A stretch of 64,000 bases of DNA from Klebsiella planticola ATCC 33531 (GTDB taxonomy: Bacteria > Pseudomonadota > Gammaproteobacteria > Enterobacterales > Enterobacteriaceae): positions 62,001-126,000 of the forward strand of contig NZ_JMPP01000017.1 in the NCBI RefSeq assembly GCF_000735435.1. Direction: 5' to 3'. The notes beneath the pieces were generated by a model. The model was not told where the DNA came from. It was given only the letters and a program-made list of their open reading frames with translations, and made no database searches. Below, piece after piece: positions 34,728-45,097 of the stretch. Numbering within the stretch: position 1 is the stretch's first letter; each line of letters starts with the position of its first letter. The position numbers and the translations under genes were made by a program.

Positions 34728-36687
34728 ATTCGAAACCACTTTTGCAGATCTGGGCCTGAAGGCTCCCATCCTTGAAGCGCTTAACGATCTGGGTTACGAA
34801 AAACCATCTCCGATCCAGGCTGAGTGCATTCCGCATCTTCTGGGCGGCCGCGACGTTCTGGGTATGGCCCAGACGGGTAGCGGTAAAACCGCAGCGTTCT
34901 CTTTACCGCTGCTGAACAATCTTGATCCTGAGCTGAAAGCACCGCAAATTCTGGTGCTGGCGCCGACCCGCGAACTGGCGGTACAGGTTGCTGAAGCAAT
35001 GACGGACTTCTCTAAACATATGCGCGGCGTAAACGTGGTAGCCCTTTACGGCGGCCAGCGTTATGACGTGCAGCTGCGTGCTCTGCGCCAGGGACCACAA
35101 ATCGTTGTGGGTACCCCAGGTCGTCTGCTGGACCACCTGAAGCGCGGTACTCTTGATCTCTCTAAACTGAGCGGTCTGGTACTGGATGAAGCTGACGAAA
35201 TGTTGCGTATGGGCTTCATCGAAGACGTAGAAACGATTATGGCGCAGATCCCGGAAGGTCATCAGACCGCTCTGTTCTCTGCCACCATGCCGGAAGCGAT
35301 CCGTCGCATTACCCGCCGCTTTATGAAAGAGCCGCAGGAAGTGCGCATCCAGTCCAGCGTTACGACTCGCCCGGACATCAGCCAGAGCTACTGGACTGCT
35401 TACGGTATGCGTAAAAATGAAGCGCTGGTGCGTTTCCTGGAAGCGGAAGATTTTGATGCGGCGATTATCTTCGTTCGTACCAAAAACGCGACCCTGGAAG
35501 TGGCTGAAGCGCTGGAGCGTAGCGGCTACAACAGCGCCGCGCTGAACGGCGACATGAACCAGGCGCTGCGTGAGCAGACTCTGGAGCGTCTGAAAGATGG
35601 TCGTCTGGATATTCTGATTGCGACCGACGTTGCGGCTCGTGGCCTTGACGTTGAGCGTATCAGCCTGGTTGTTAACTATGATATCCCGATGGACTCCGAG
35701 TCTTACGTTCACCGTATCGGCCGTACCGGTCGTGCGGGTCGTGCTGGCCGCGCGCTGCTGTTCGTTGAGAATCGTGAACGCCGCCTGCTGCGTAACATCG
35801 AACGCACCATGAAGCTGACGATCCCGGAAGTCGAACTGCCGAACGCAGAACTGCTGGGCAAACGCCGTCTGGAAAAATTTGCCGCCAAAGTTCAGCAGCA
35901 GCTGGAAAGCAGCGATCTGGATCAGTACCGTGCGCTGCTGGCGAAAATCCAGCCGTCTGCTGAAGGTGAAGAGCTGGATATCGAAACCCTGGCCGCAGCC
36001 CTGCTGAAAATGGCTCAGGGCGAACGTCCGCTGATTCTGCCGCCGGATGCACCGATGCGTCCTAAGCGTGAATTCCGCGACCGTGACGATCGTTTCGAGC
36101 GCCGTGGCGACCGCAACGACCGTGGTCCGCGTGGCGACCGTCCGGAGCGTAGCGGTGAAGATCGTCCTAAGCGCGAACGTCGCGACGTGGGCGATATGGA
36201 ACTGTATCGCATTGAAGTGGGCCGCGATGATGGCGTTGAAGTTCGTCATATCGTTGGCGCTATCGCTAACGAAGGCGACATCAGCAGCCGTTACATCGGT
36301 AACATCAAGCTGTTCGGTACCCACTCCACGATCGAACTGCCGAAAGGCATGCCGGGCGAAGTTCTGCAGCACTTCACTCGTACTCGCATCCTGAACAAGC
36401 CGATGAACATGCAGCTGCTGGGCGATGCTCAGCCGCGTCCGGACCGTGGCGGCGAGCGTCGTGGCGGTGGTGAGCGCCGTGAAGGCGGTCGCGCATTCGG
36501 TGGCGAACGTCGTGAAGGCGGCCGCAACTTCGGTGGTGGTGAGCGTCGTGAAGGCGGCCGTGGTGATGGTCGTCGTTTCAGCGGCGAACGTCGTGACGGT
36601 GCTCGTGCTCCGCGTCGTGATGATGCAGCTGCGGCTCCGCGCCGTGATGATTCCGCTGGTCGTCGTCGTTTCGGTGGCGATGCGTAA
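34720..36687 (+). CDS. deaD: ATP-dependent RNA helicase DeaD (CsdA)
   Basis: DeaD is a cold-shock DEAD-box helicase acting in 50S assembly and mRNA decay. The 655 residues show motif I AQTGSGKT (about 49-56), Ia PTRELA, II DEAD, III SAT, and [13 protein letters not shown], then the DbpA-like RNA-binding domain (about 485-560) and a very basic Arg/Gly tail with tandem repeats. This tail makes it longer than the 629-residue K-12 protein. ATG 34720 ([13 protein letters not shown]) is the family start. The leader contains yrbN. Confidence 0.97.
   Translation: MAEFETTFADLGLKAPILEALNDLGYEKPSPIQAECIPHLLGGRDVLGMAQTGSGKTAAFSLPLLNNLDPELKAPQILVLAPTRELAVQVAEAMTDFSKHMRGVNVVALYGGQRYDVQLRALRQGPQIVVGTPGRLLDHLKRGTLDLSKLSGLVLDEADEMLRMGFIEDVETIMAQIPEGHQTALFSATMPEAIRRITRRFMKEPQEVRIQSSVTTRPDISQSYWTAYGMRKNEALVRFLEAEDFDAAIIFVRTKNATLEVAEALERSGYNSAALNGDMNQALREQTLERLKDGRLDILIATDVAARGLDVERISLVVNYDIPMDSESYVHRIGRTGRAGRAGRALLFVENRERRLLRNIERTMKLTIPEVELPNAELLGKRRLEKFAAKVQQQLESSDLDQYRALLAKIQPSAEGEELDIETLAAALLKMAQGERPLILPPDAPMRPKREFRDRDDRFERRGDRNDRGPRGDRPERSGEDRPKRERRDVGDMELYRIEVGRDDGVEVRHIVGAIANEGDISSRYIGNIKLFGTHSTIELPKGMPGEVLQHFTRTRILNKPMNMQLLGDAQPRPDRGGERRGGGERREGGRAFGGERREGGRNFGGGERREGGRGDGRRFSGERRDGARAPRRDDAAAAPRRDDSAGRRRFGGDA
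36451..36606 (+). repeat. Tandem repeats coding for the Arg/Gly tail of DeaD
   Basis: Imperfect units coding for [16 protein letters not shown] peptides are repeated about four to five times near the 3' end of deaD. Such in-frame repeats often change number between strains. Confidence 0.7.
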
Positions 36688-36719
36688 TTAGCGCACTCCG
36701 CTAGCGTAAAGTAAATAAT

Positions 36720-36752
36720 ACAGCCCCGATCGTGATGATTGGGGCTTTTTTT
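36720..36752 (+). terminator. Rho-independent terminator after deaD
   Basis: The hairpin AGCCCCGATC / GATTGGGGCT is followed by seven T. Confidence 0.88.
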
Positions 36753-36760
36753 ATTTCTTT

Positions 36761-36783
36761 TGTACTCGTGTACTGGTACAGTG
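36761..36783 (+). promoter_or_regulatory. mtr: TrpR operator of mtr
   Basis: The sequence TGTACTCGTGTACTGGTACA lies about 50 bp before mtr and carries the spaced GTAC elements of the TrpR operator. In K-12 mtr is repressed by TrpR and activated by TyrR; I see no convincing TyrR box. Confidence 0.65.
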
Positions 36784-36829
36784 CTGCGCGTTAACAACGA
36801 AAAGCATGAATGACTGGAGATTTCGGCAA

Positions 36830-38074
36830 ATGGCGACACTTACCACTACGGCAACCCGACCGTCCTTATTTGGCGGCGTGGTGATAATCGGCGGGACCAT
36901 CATTGGCGCAGGCATGTTTTCGCTGCCGGTGGTCATGTCCGGTGCGTGGTTCTTCTGGTCGCTGGCTGCGCTGATCTTTACCTGGTTTTGCATGCTCCAT
37001 TCCGGACTGATGATTCTGGAAGCGAACCTGAACTACCGTATTGGCTCCAGCTTCGACACCATCACCAAAGATCTGCTGGGGAAAGGCTGGAATCTGGTCA
37101 ACGGTCTGTCGATCGCTTTTGTGCTCTATATTCTGACCTACGCCTATATCTCGGCCAGCGGCTCCATACTGCACCATACCTTCTCGGAGCTTTCATTGCA
37201 TGTGCCGGCGCGGGCAGCGGGCTTTGGCTTTGCGCTGCTGGTGGCTTTTATCGTCTGGTTGAGTACCAAAGCGGTGAGCCGAATGACGGCAATCGTACTG
37301 GGAGCCAAGGTTATTACCTTCTTCCTGACCTTCGGAAGTCTGCTGGGTCACGTTGAGCCGACGACACTGTTTAACGTCGCCGAAAAGAATGCATCCTACA
37401 CGCCGTACCTGTTGATGACCCTCCCGTTTTGCCTGGCCTCCTTTGGCTATCACGGTAACGTACCGAGTCTGATGAAGTATTATGGCAAAGATCCCCGGAC
37501 CATAACCCGTTGCCTGGTTTACGGCACGCTGCTGGCTCTGGGGCTGTATGTCGTCTGGTTACTGGTGACGATGGGCAACATTCCACGCCCTGAGTTTATC
37601 GGTATCGCGCAGAAGGGCGGCAATATTGATGTGCTGGTACAGGCATTGAGCGGGGTGCTCAACAGCCGTAGTCTGGATCTGTTACTGGTGGTGTTCTCGA
37701 ACTTCGCCGTTGCCAGCTCTTTCCTTGGGGTAACCCTGGGCCTGTTTGACTACCTGGCGGACCTGTTTGGTTTTGATGATTCTGCTCTCGGCCGTTTTAA
37801 GACCGCGCTCCTGACCTTTGTTCCACCGATCATCGGCGGCCTGCTGCAGCCCAATGGTTTCCTGTATGCCATCGGCTATGCCGGTCTGGCCGCAACCATC
37901 TGGGCGGCGATTGTTCCGGCGCTGCTGGCCCGCGCATCGCGCAAGCGCTTCGGCAGCCCACAGTTTCGTGTCTGGGGTGGAACGCCGATGATTGTGCTGA
38001 TTCTGCTGTTTGGCGCCGGTAACATTATCGTGCATTTCTTATCGAGCTTTAATCTGTTGCCTGTTTACCAGTAA
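36830..38074 (+). CDS. mtr: High-affinity tryptophan permease Mtr
   Basis: Mtr is a tryptophan:proton symporter of the aromatic amino acid permease family in the inner membrane. The 414 residues show about eleven hydrophobic helices and the family signature at the first helix ([20 protein letters not shown]). ATG 36830 ([11 protein letters not shown]) gives the K-12 length; the in-frame codon at 36806 would add eight polar residues. A TrpR operator lies upstream and a REP-like element downstream. Confidence 0.97.
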   Translation: MATLTTTATRPSLFGGVVIIGGTIIGAGMFSLPVVMSGAWFFWSLAALIFTWFCMLHSGLMILEANLNYRIGSSFDTITKDLLGKGWNLVNGLSIAFVLYILTYAYISASGSILHHTFSELSLHVPARAAGFGFALLVAFIVWLSTKAVSRMTAIVLGAKVITFFLTFGSLLGHVEPTTLFNVAEKNASYTPYLLMTLPFCLASFGYHGNVPSLMKYYGKDPRTITRCLVYGTLLALGLYVVWLLVTMGNIPRPEFIGIAQKGGNIDVLVQALSGVLNSRSLDLLLVVFSNFAVASSFLGVTLGLFDYLADLFGFDDSALGRFKTALLTFVPPIIGGLLQPNGFLYAIGYAGLAATIWAAIVPALLARASRKRFGSPQFRVWGGTPMIVLILLFGAGNIIVHFLSSFNLLPVYQ

Positions 38075-38123
38075 ACAGCATGCCCGGTGGCGCGAAGCTG
38101 ACCGGGCTTGCAGGGGATGAGCA

Positions 38124-38153
38124 GGCCGGATAAGGCGCCGCCGTCATCCGGCA
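38124..38153. repeat. REP-type palindromic element
   Basis: GGCCGGATAAGGCG...CATCCGGC is an imperfect palindrome of the enterobacterial REP kind between the convergent mtr and yhbW genes. Confidence 0.7.
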
Positions 38154-38158
38154 AAAAA

Positions 38159-39166
38159 CTACCCCAGCAACTCCTCTTTCACCTGCATCGCTAAATCAAA
38201 CGAATGCAAGCGCGCCTGATGATCGAAGATCTGGCCGTTCACCATCAGCTCATCGGCCTGGGTTTCCCGCAAAATGGATTCCAGCCCGTGGCGGATTTTG
38301 GCTTTATCCCCAACCAGCGACATGCTGAGCGCCTGCTGGACTCCATACTGTTCTGAGGCAGACCACAGTTGATGCATATTTTCCACCGGCGGCGGCAGCT
38401 GACCGGTTTCGCCGCGACGCAGTTTCACGAATGCCTGTTGCATCGAGGTGAACAGGAATTCGGCATCACGGTTGCTATCGGCGGCGATGATATTAATACA
38501 TACCATGGCGTACGGTTTCGCTAAGCGTTCGGACGGTTTGAACTGGGTGCGGTAGAGATGCAGCGCCTGGAATAACATATCCGGCGCGAAGTGCGAAGCG
38601 AAGGCAAAGGGCAGGCCAAGCTGCGCCGCCAGCTGCGCGCTGTACAGACTGGAGCCTAACAGCCACACCGGGATCTTCTCTCCGTAACCGGGAACCGGGC
38701 GCACGTGCGGATTGGGATCGCGGGCATCAAACCAGTCCACCAGTTCGGCGACATCGCGCGGGAAGTTATCAACATCCCCGCCCATATGACGGCGGAGCGC
38801 CATCATCGTACGCTGGTCGCTGCCCGGCGCACGGCCAAGCCCCAGGTCGATACGCCCGGGATATAAGGTATTGAGCGTACCGAACTGTTCGGCGATCACC
38901 AGCGGTGAATGGTTGGGTAACATCACGCCACCGGATCCCAGATGCAGCGTCGTGGTATTCGCTGCCAGATAACCGATAAGCACCGATGTTGCGGCGCTGG
39001 CAATGCCAACCATGTTGTGATGTTCCGCCAGCCAATAGCGGTGATAGCCGCGTTTTTCAGCCAGGCGAGCGAGATCCAGAGAGTGCGAGAAGGCCGTTTT
39101 GGCGCAAGAACCCTCGGGGATCGGTGCCAGATCGAGCACCGAGAACGGAATAGATTTGTCAGTCAT
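38159..39166 (-). CDS. yhbW: Luciferase-like monooxygenase family protein YhbW
   Basis: The 335 residues form the TIM barrel of the flavin-dependent bacterial luciferase-like family, group with MsnO8-type members (start [25 protein letters not shown] near residue 107; LAEHHNM near 45). The substrate of YhbW is unknown. It is convergent with mtr and lies upstream, on the reverse strand, of no further gene in its direction. In K-12 it sits at the same place. Confidence 0.93.
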   Translation of the reverse strand: MTDKSIPFSVLDLAPIPEGSCAKTAFSHSLDLARLAEKRGYHRYWLAEHHNMVGIASAATSVLIGYLAANTTTLHLGSGGVMLPNHSPLVIAEQFGTLNTLYPGRIDLGLGRAPGSDQRTMMALRRHMGGDVDNFPRDVAELVDWFDARDPNPHVRPVPGYGEKIPVWLLGSSLYSAQLAAQLGLPFAFASHFAPDMLFQALHLYRTQFKPSERLAKPYAMVCINIIAADSNRDAEFLFTSMQQAFVKLRRGETGQLPPPVENMHQLWSASEQYGVQQALSMSLVGDKAKIRHGLESILRETQADELMVNGQIFDHQARLHSFDLAMQVKEELLG

Positions 39167-39308
39167 AAAGGCTCACTTTGTTACAGCATCGTCATCAGAT
39201 TGAAGGTCTTCTTCCAGCCTGGCGCATTCAGCGAGCGCCAGCCAGAAAAGCTGCAGCTTTCATACTGCATGAAAAGACGAAGCATGCTGTTAACAAAGCG
39301 AGCTATTT

Positions 39309-40187
39309 TCAGGACTGCAGTTCCAGCCCGGCCAGTCGTTTCCAGTAACCGTTACAGTCACTGTTGGCGATCAGCGGCAGCGGCGAGGCGCCGTTTTCAT
39401 TGGCGCGGAAAGCATCGAGCATAGCAAAGGTATCGTTGCCCAGCGGTGACAGGCGCACCATATCGACCAGCCCCTGCATCGACGTCAGTTCGTTGCCGAG
39501 GTTATAGACATAGCCGCTCATGGTCTGAATACCGTTCAGGACAAACACCTGCTGATTCTCCTGGGACAGCACGCTGCGCCCGTTCGGGTACTTGATGCAG
39601 CAGGTCTCGCATTCATCTTTCGGGCGATCTTCGGAACGTGCGGTAAAGCAGCGGGCAGAATAGGCCAGCGGCAGGTGGCCGTAGCTCAGGACTTCCACTT
39701 CGAACTGATCGCGCAGACCGAGCTCTTCGCACTGGGCGAGCAGGTTCACCAGCCAGTCGCGAGACAGCTCAACCGGCATGCACCAGCGCATCATTCCTTG
39801 TTTACGCAGCAGACGCAGGGTGACGGCGTTATAGCAGTTGAGCGCATGTCCGGCGACGAAAGGCAGTTTGCGCTCTGCGCACATATTGACGACGCCAAGG
39901 TCGCTGGCTTCGATCAGAAATTCGCCGTTATCGACATAGCGCTTCAGCTCATTGAGTTCGGAAGAGGCCTGCACCAGCGCAAGCGTGGAGAGCACCACCT
40001 GCTTACCGCTGCCCGCCAGCGCTTTCGCCATCTCCAGCCAGTCGCCCACTTTGGTGGCGCGGCGTTTGCTGCATACGGCTTCGCCCAGATAGATAGTATC
40101 GGCACTGGAACGTGCGGCCTGCTGGTAAAAATCTTCCAGCGTCTCTTTCGACCAGTAGTAAAGCACCGGCCCTAATGAATATTTCAT
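39309..40187 (-). CDS. ubiV: Anaerobic ubiquinone hydroxylation protein UbiV
   Basis: UbiV, together with UbiU, carries out O2-independent hydroxylation in ubiquinone synthesis, with prephenate as hydroxyl donor in K-12. The 292-residue protein belongs to the U32 peptidase-like family and has the cysteines for a 4Fe-4S cluster, including the CETCCIKYPNG segment (about 193). ATG 40187 (MKYSLGPVLYYW) is the family start; a longer frame from 40205 would overlap ubiU. It follows ubiU by 8 bp. Confidence 0.96.
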   Translation of the reverse strand: MKYSLGPVLYYWSKETLEDFYQQAARSSADTIYLGEAVCSKRRATKVGDWLEMAKALAGSGKQVVLSTLALVQASSELNELKRYVDNGEFLIEASDLGVVNMCAERKLPFVAGHALNCYNAVTLRLLRKQGMMRWCMPVELSRDWLVNLLAQCEELGLRDQFEVEVLSYGHLPLAYSARCFTARSEDRPKDECETCCIKYPNGRSVLSQENQQVFVLNGIQTMSGYVYNLGNELTSMQGLVDMVRLSPLGNDTFAMLDAFRANENGASPLPLIANSDCNGYWKRLAGLELQS

Positions 40188-40195
40188 TACTTTTC

Positions 40196-41191
40196 TCACT
40201 GCCATTTACGGTGGTAGGCGCCAAGGGTGGTTTGTGTCCCTTCGGACATGGCACCGAGCGTCTCCATCCATGCGGATTGCGGAATAAAGTTTTGCGGATC
40301 GGCTTTGCAGCGATCGATCGCCTGGCGCCAGACTTTCGCCACCTGGGTGACATAGGCGGGGCTGCGCTGACGACCTTCAATTTTCACCGACGCAATATTG
40401 GCCGCCATCAGTTCCGGCAGTAGCTCCAGCGTATTCAGGCTGGTTGGCTCTTCCAGCGCATGATAGCGCTCGCCATCTACCAGATAGCGGCCCTTGCACA
40501 GCGTCGGGTAACCGGCATTTTCGCCATCCTGATAGCGATCGATCAGCACTTCGTTGAGGCGTGATTCCAGACCCTGCGGCGTTTGTTGCCAGCGGACAAA
40601 GCGCGCAGGTGAACAGGCGCCGACGGTATTCGGCGATTCGCCGGTCAGGTAGGAAGAGAGGTAGCAGCGGCCTTCTGCCATGATGCACAGGCTACCGAAG
40701 GCGAAGACCTCCAGCGGAACCGGCGTCGTGCGGGCCAGCTGTTTTACCTGATGAATCGAGAGCACGCGCGGTAGCACAACGCGGGCGACATCGAAATTGC
40801 GGTGATAGAAACGCACCGCCTCTTCGTTGGTTGCCGACGCCTGTACCGAAACGTGGCGTTCAATATGCGGATAACGCTCCGCGGCGTATTCCAGCATGGC
40901 GATATCGGCAAGGATTAAGGCATCCGCGCCCAGCTGTGCCGCCATGTCTACCGCGCGCTGCCAGCGGGCATAACCGTCAGGATGTGCAAAGGTATTGATC
41001 GCGATATGCAGCTTACGACGGTGCTGACGCACAAAGCTAACGGCTTCCTGCAGTTTCTTTTCGGTGAAATTAAGGCCGGCAAAGTGGCGGGCGTTAGTGT
41101 CATCTTTCAGCCCGATATAGACGGCATCGGCACCGTTTTCGATGGCCGCCTTAAGTGCCGGAAGGTTGCCGGCTGGGCAGAGCAGCTCCAT
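40196..41191 (-). CDS. ubiU: Anaerobic ubiquinone hydroxylation protein UbiU
   Basis: UbiU is the partner of UbiV in a heterodimer, each with a 4Fe-4S cluster, working in ubiquinone synthesis without oxygen. The 331-residue U32-family protein begins MELLCPAGNLPALKAAIENGADAV and has conserved cysteines around GSLCIMAEGRCYLSSYL and GACSPARF. It is the first gene of ubiUV and diverges from ubiT, which serves the same pathway. Confidence 0.97.
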   Translation of the reverse strand: MELLCPAGNLPALKAAIENGADAVYIGLKDDTNARHFAGLNFTEKKLQEAVSFVRQHRRKLHIAINTFAHPDGYARWQRAVDMAAQLGADALILADIAMLEYAAERYPHIERHVSVQASATNEEAVRFYHRNFDVARVVLPRVLSIHQVKQLARTTPVPLEVFAFGSLCIMAEGRCYLSSYLTGESPNTVGACSPARFVRWQQTPQGLESRLNEVLIDRYQDGENAGYPTLCKGRYLVDGERYHALEEPTSLNTLELLPELMAANIASVKIEGRQRSPAYVTQVAKVWRQAIDRCKADPQNFIPQSAWMETLGAMSEGTQTTLGAYHRKWQ

Positions 41192-41365
41192 AATTTTTCC
41201 TGAAAAATGCGGCCCGTAGGGACGCTGATAGGGTTAATGAGCAGGGATTTTAGTTAACCTTCTGGTGACAATTTTTGATTTGAGGCAGTTAAAAGCGTAT
41301 TGACGGCGCCAATAATAGGTATCCGTCGTTGTGATTTTGTTGATTTACGCCGCTATGTCGTTTAT

Positions 41366-41379
41366 TTGATATGGCACAA
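41366..41379 (+). promoter_or_regulatory. Possible FNR site between ubiU and ubiT
   Basis: TTGATATGGCACAA resembles the FNR box TTGAT-N4-ATCAA at seven or eight of ten positions. FNR control of these genes is known in K-12. The match here is modest. Confidence 0.3.
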
Positions 41380-41412
41380 TAGCGGAACTATTGCTTTCAT
41401 GGAGTAAGGCTT

Positions 41413-41937
41413 GTGTTGGATAAATTGCGTTCCCGGCTGGTCCACTTTGGCCCGTCTTTGATGAGCGTGCCGGTTAAGCTGGCGCCTTTTGCCCTCAAGC
41501 GCCAGGTGCTGGAGCAGGTATTAAGCTGGCAGTTTCGTCAGGCTCTGGAAGATGGCGAACTGGATTTTCTCGAAGGCCGCTGGTTAAGTATTAATGTGCG
41601 TGATATCGGTCTGCTGTGGTATACCTCGGTGAGCGAAGGGCGTCTGGTGGTCAGCTCTACGGCCGAAGCGGATGTGAGCTTCAGCGCCGATGCCAGCGAT
41701 CTGCTGATGATCGCCGCGCGTAAGCAGGATCCGGATACGTTGTTCTTCCAGCGTCGGCTGGTCATCGAAGGTGATACTGAGCTGGGGCTGTATGTAAAAA
41801 ACCTGATGGATGCCATTGAGCTGGAGCAGATGCCAAAAGCGCTGCGCGTGATGCTGCTGCAGCTGGCTGACTTTGTTGAAGCGGGGCTGAACGGCCCGCG
41901 GAAACCTGAACAGACATCGGTAGGTGAGGCATGCTGA
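41413..41937 (+). CDS. ubiT: Anaerobic ubiquinone accessory factor UbiT (SCP2 domain)
   Basis: UbiT is a lipid-binding SCP2-domain protein that replaces UbiJ in ubiquinone synthesis under anaerobic conditions. The 174 residues contain a basic amphipathic N-terminus and the SCP2 fold (about 45-145, including DLLMIAARKQDPDTLFFQRRLVIEGDTELGLYVKNL). It is divergent from ubiUV and overlaps yhbS by 7 bp. Confidence 0.95.
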   Translation: MLDKLRSRLVHFGPSLMSVPVKLAPFALKRQVLEQVLSWQFRQALEDGELDFLEGRWLSINVRDIGLLWYTSVSEGRLVVSSTAEADVSFSADASDLLMIAARKQDPDTLFFQRRLVIEGDTELGLYVKNLMDAIELEQMPKALRVMLLQLADFVEAGLNGPRKPEQTSVGEAC

Positions 41938-42434
41938 TTCGAGTTGAAATTGGGATTGATGCACCGGGAATCGACGCGTTATTGCGCCGTACGTTTGGCA
42001 GCGATGCCGAAGCGCAGCTGGTGCACGATTTACGTGAAGACGGTCTGATCACGCTGGGCGTGGTGGCGACAGATGATGAAGGGCAGGTTATTGGCTATGC
42101 CGCCTTCAGCCCGGTCTCCGTTGAAGGCGAAGAACTGCAGTGGGTTGGGCTGGCGCCGCTGGCGGTAGATGAAAATTATCGCGGCCAGGGAATCGGCAGC
42201 CAGCTGGTCTACGAAGGGCTGGATTCATTGAATGAGTTTAGCTATGCCGCAGTGGTGACACTGGGCGATCCGGCCTTCTACGGCCGCCTCGGCTTTGAGC
42301 CGGCAGCCCGCTTCGATCTGCGTTGCCGCTGGGCGGATACCGCCGAGGCGTTCCAGGTGCGCCCGTTGGCCGATGACGCGCTGGAAGGGGTGCATGGGCT
42401 GGTGGAGTACAGCGATCGCTTTAACCGCCTCTGA
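41931..42434 (+). CDS. yhbS: GNAT-family N-acetyltransferase YhbS
   Basis: The 167 residues carry a GNAT domain: the acetyl-CoA pyrophosphate loop is [10 protein letters not shown] (about 84-93) and the C-terminal strand is [18 protein letters not shown]. The acceptor is unknown to me. It starts 7 bp inside ubiT and its end overlaps the end of the convergent yhbQ by 14 bp. Confidence 0.93.
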   Translation: MLIRVEIGIDAPGIDALLRRTFGSDAEAQLVHDLREDGLITLGVVATDDEGQVIGYAAFSPVSVEGEELQWVGLAPLAVDENYRGQGIGSQLVYEGLDSLNEFSYAAVVTLGDPAFYGRLGFEPAARFDLRCRWADTAEAFQVRPLADDALEGVHGLVEYSDRFNRL

Positions 42435-42705
42435 GGCTCTCCAGCAGAGTCTCAAAAGAACCATCTCCGGCAACGAGGCGCTCTTTCTGGCGCTTCGTTA
42501 GCTGCTTGATGCGATACTCCACTCGTAGTGCAAGTGAGTGTTCACCAACTTCCTGGCTGAACGCCAGCTGCAGTTCGCCTTTTCCCCGCAATGCTTTTGC
42601 TCCCTTGCCATCCTGATGCTGACAAAAACGGCGCGCAACATCGGTAGTAATCCCGGTGTAAAGGCGATTATCGGCGGTACGTATCAAATAGAGAAACCAG
42701 CGCAC
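42421..42705 (-). CDS. yhbQ: GIY-YIG nuclease-family protein YhbQ
   Basis: This 94-residue protein is a stand-alone GIY-YIG domain of the UPF0213 type: [23 protein letters not shown] has the two strand motifs and the conserved Arg, and a Glu (YRIKQL region) completes the site. Some family members nick DNA; the role of this one is not settled. Its 3' end overlaps yhbS on the other strand. Confidence 0.92.
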   Translation of the reverse strand: MRWFLYLIRTADNRLYTGITTDVARRFCQHQDGKGAKALRGKGELQLAFSQEVGEHSLALRVEYRIKQLTKRQKERLVAGDGSFETLLESLRGG

Positions 42706-42760
42706 GGTAGAAATATCGGTATGTTAAGGTAGATGCACCATAACATACCGGAGAGTAAAG

Positions 42761-43198
42761 ATGGATACGCTCGCTGCTATCAGCCGCTGGCTTGGCAAAC
42801 AGCATGTGATTACCTGGTGCGTTGCCAGCGAGGAAGAGCTGTGGTGTGCCAATGCGTTCTATGTGTATGACTCGCAAAACGTCGCCTTCTATCTCCTCAG
42901 TGATGACAATACCCGCCACGGGCAGATGACCGGCCAGCGCGCAAAGGTCGCCGGCACCGTAAATGGCCAGCCGAAAACCGTTGCCCGTATTCGCGGCGTC
43001 CAGTTCAAAGGTGAAATTCGTCGTCTTTCAGGTGATGAGGAAGCGGTGATGCGTGCGCGGTACGTCAACCGCTTTCCGATCGCCAGGATGCTGCGGGCGC
43101 CGGTCTGGGAAATCCGTCCGGATGAGCTCAAGTTCACCGATAACACGCTGGGGTTCGGCACCAAGTTACACTGGCTACGTCATTCCGATAGCGAGTGA
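42761..43198 (+). CDS. yhbP: YhbP family protein (UPF0306, flavin-reductase-like fold)
   Basis: The 145 residues resemble YhbP of K-12, a split-barrel protein related to pyridoxamine-phosphate oxidase-like flavin binders ([22 protein letters not shown]). Function is unknown. It diverges from yhbQ. In K-12 the next gene would be yhbO, which is missing here; yraR follows directly. Confidence 0.92.
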   Translation: MDTLAAISRWLGKQHVITWCVASEEELWCANAFYVYDSQNVAFYLLSDDNTRHGQMTGQRAKVAGTVNGQPKTVARIRGVQFKGEIRRLSGDEEAVMRARYVNRFPIARMLRAPVWEIRPDELKFTDNTLGFGTKLHWLRHSDSE

Positions 43199-43291
43199 AA
43201 GCCCGTAACGGACGTGCAGAGTCCCATCTTTCCCACATACTCTTGTTACCGCGGCGTCCGCCGCTGAAGGGCTGATTTTTCAGGGGGCATA

Positions 43292-43936
43292 ATGAGCCAG
43301 GTGCTAATAACAGGGGCTACCGGATTAGTTGGTGGGCACTTACTTCGAATGCTGATCCAGGCGCCGGGCATTGCGGCGATAACCGCAGCGACCCGCCGCC
43401 CGCTGGCGGATGCCGAGGGCGTGCTGAATCCTCATGCGCCTCAGTTGAGTGATGCGCTGGCGCAGGTTGTTGACCCCGTCGATATCGTGTTTTGCTGCCT
43501 GGGGACCACGTTGCGAGACGCGGGCAGTAAAGCCGCCTTCATTCAGGCTGACTACCGGCTGGTGGTGGATACGGCGCTCACCGGGCTACGGCTGGGCGCA
43601 AAGCACATGCTGGTGGTCAGCGCGATGGGGGCCAATCCGCATTCGATGTTCTTCTACAACCGCGTTAAAGGCGAAATGGAAGAGGCGCTGCGCGCGCAGC
43701 CGTGGACGCGTCTGACGATTTTGCGACCGTCGATGCTGCTGGGCGATCGAGAGCAAAAAAGGGCCAATGAAGCGGTGCTGGCGCCATTGTTCCGACTGCT
43801 GCCGGGAAACTGGAAATCTATCCATGCCCATGAGGTGGCGCAGGCGATGCTTAGCGAAGCGCTGACCCCAGGCCGGGAAGGCGTGACGATTCTGCCATCG
43901 GCAAAACTGCGTGAAATTGCGGCCAGCGAAGCGTAG
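43292..43936 (+). CDS. yraR: NAD(P)-binding Rossmann-fold protein YraR
   Basis: The 214 residues begin with a dinucleotide-binding fold ([11 protein letters not shown], about 8-18) and resemble atypical short-chain dehydrogenases of the oxidoreductase HTATIP2 kind ([26 protein letters not shown] with the YxxxK-like YNRVK). Substrate is unknown. yraQ follows after 42 bp. Confidence 0.92.
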   Translation: MSQVLITGATGLVGGHLLRMLIQAPGIAAITAATRRPLADAEGVLNPHAPQLSDALAQVVDPVDIVFCCLGTTLRDAGSKAAFIQADYRLVVDTALTGLRLGAKHMLVVSAMGANPHSMFFYNRVKGEMEEALRAQPWTRLTILRPSMLLGDREQKRANEAVLAPLFRLLPGNWKSIHAHEVAQAMLSEALTPGREGVTILPSAKLREIAASEA

Positions 43937-43978
43937 TATTCTGCGCTTCACATCACCACATCTTTCCTGGGGAATGCT

Positions 43979-45016
43979 ATGGCTGGTCAGTCTTCATCTC
44001 AGGCGGCATCACCGTTTCAATGGTGGAAGCCCGCGCTCTTTTTTCTCGTTGTCATCGTTGGCCTGTGGTTCGTCAAATGGCAGCCTTACTATGGCAAGGC
44101 GTTTACGGCCGCAGAAACGCACAGTATCGGTAAATCGATCCTCGCCCAGGCCGATGCCAATCCGTTCAAAGCGGCATGGGACTACGCGGCGGTCTACTTC
44201 CTGGCGGTCTGGAAAGCGGCGGTGCTGGGCGTCCTGCTTGGTTCGCTGATTCAGGTGCTGATCCCGCGCGACTGGCTGCTGCGTACGTTGGGCCAGTCTC
44301 GATTTCGCGGTACGCTCTCAGGCGTGCTGTTTTCTCTGCCCGGTATGATGTGTACTTGCTGCGCCGCACCGGTTGCGGCGGGAATGCGTAAGCAGCAGGT
44401 ATCGATGGGCGGCGCACTGGCGTTCTGGATGGGCAACCCGTTGCTGAATCCGGCAACGCTGGTGTTTATGGGGTTTGTGCTGGGCTGGCAGTTTGCGTTG
44501 ATTCGCCTGGTTGCCGGGCTGGCAACGGTGTTGATCGTGGCGACGCTGGTGCAAAAATGGGTCAAAGAGGCGGCAACGCAACCGTCAGATCTTCCGGCTG
44601 TCGGTGATACCGCGCAGGGACCTTTTTTCTCCCGCTGGCTGAGGGCGCTCTGGACCCTGTTCTGGAATACTATTCCGGTCTATATTCTGGCGGTCCTGGT
44701 GCTGGGGGCGGCGCGCGTCTGGCTGTTCCCGCATGCCGATGGCGTGGTGGGGAATACCCTGTTCTGGGTGGTGGCGATGGCGATAGCCGGCTGTCTGTTT
44801 GTCATCCCTACCGCGGCGGAGATCCCTATCGTCCAGACCATGATGCTGGCGGGAATGGGGTTTGCCCCGGCGCTGGCGCTGCTCATCACGTTGCCTGCGG
44901 TCAGCGTGCCGTCGTTGATTATGTTGCGTAAGGCTTTTCCGGCGAAAGCGCTGTGGCTGACCTGTGGGCTGGTGGCGCTATGTGGTGCGGTGGTTGGCGG
45001 ACTGGCGTTACTCTGA
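43979..45016 (+). CDS. yraQ: Membrane permease family protein YraQ
   Basis: The 345-residue inner-membrane protein belongs to the YraQ/UPF0718 permease family, with eight or so hydrophobic helices and the conserved cysteine-rich motif LPGMMCTCCAAPVAAGMRKQ (about 120). Several relatives are thought to move metals or metalloids such as arsenicals, but I have no direct evidence for this one. It ends at a terminator and converges on dolP. Confidence 0.9.
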   Translation: MAGQSSSQAASPFQWWKPALFFLVVIVGLWFVKWQPYYGKAFTAAETHSIGKSILAQADANPFKAAWDYAAVYFLAVWKAAVLGVLLGSLIQVLIPRDWLLRTLGQSRFRGTLSGVLFSLPGMMCTCCAAPVAAGMRKQQVSMGGALAFWMGNPLLNPATLVFMGFVLGWQFALIRLVAGLATVLIVATLVQKWVKEAATQPSDLPAVGDTAQGPFFSRWLRALWTLFWNTIPVYILAVLVLGAARVWLFPHADGVVGNTLFWVVAMAIAGCLFVIPTAAEIPIVQTMMLAGMGFAPALALLITLPAVSVPSLIMLRKAFPAKALWLTCGLVALCGAVVGGLALL

Positions 45017-45057
45017 TGAAATCCCGGGCTGCGGCTAACGCCTTGCCCGGTTAGTCA

Positions 45058-45090
45058 CCCGGCTCAGCATTGCGCGAGCCGGGACTATTT
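45058..45090 (+). terminator. Terminator between yraQ and dolP
   Basis: The perfect 8-bp stem CCCGGCTC / GAGCCGGG is followed by ACTATTTTT on the + strand. Confidence 0.7.
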
Positions 45091-45097
45091 TTACTAC

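Noticed and set aside
34903-36372. 489-codon open frame on the - strand opposite deaD
   Set aside because: Shadow of a codon-biased gene; no ribosome site and no known motif.
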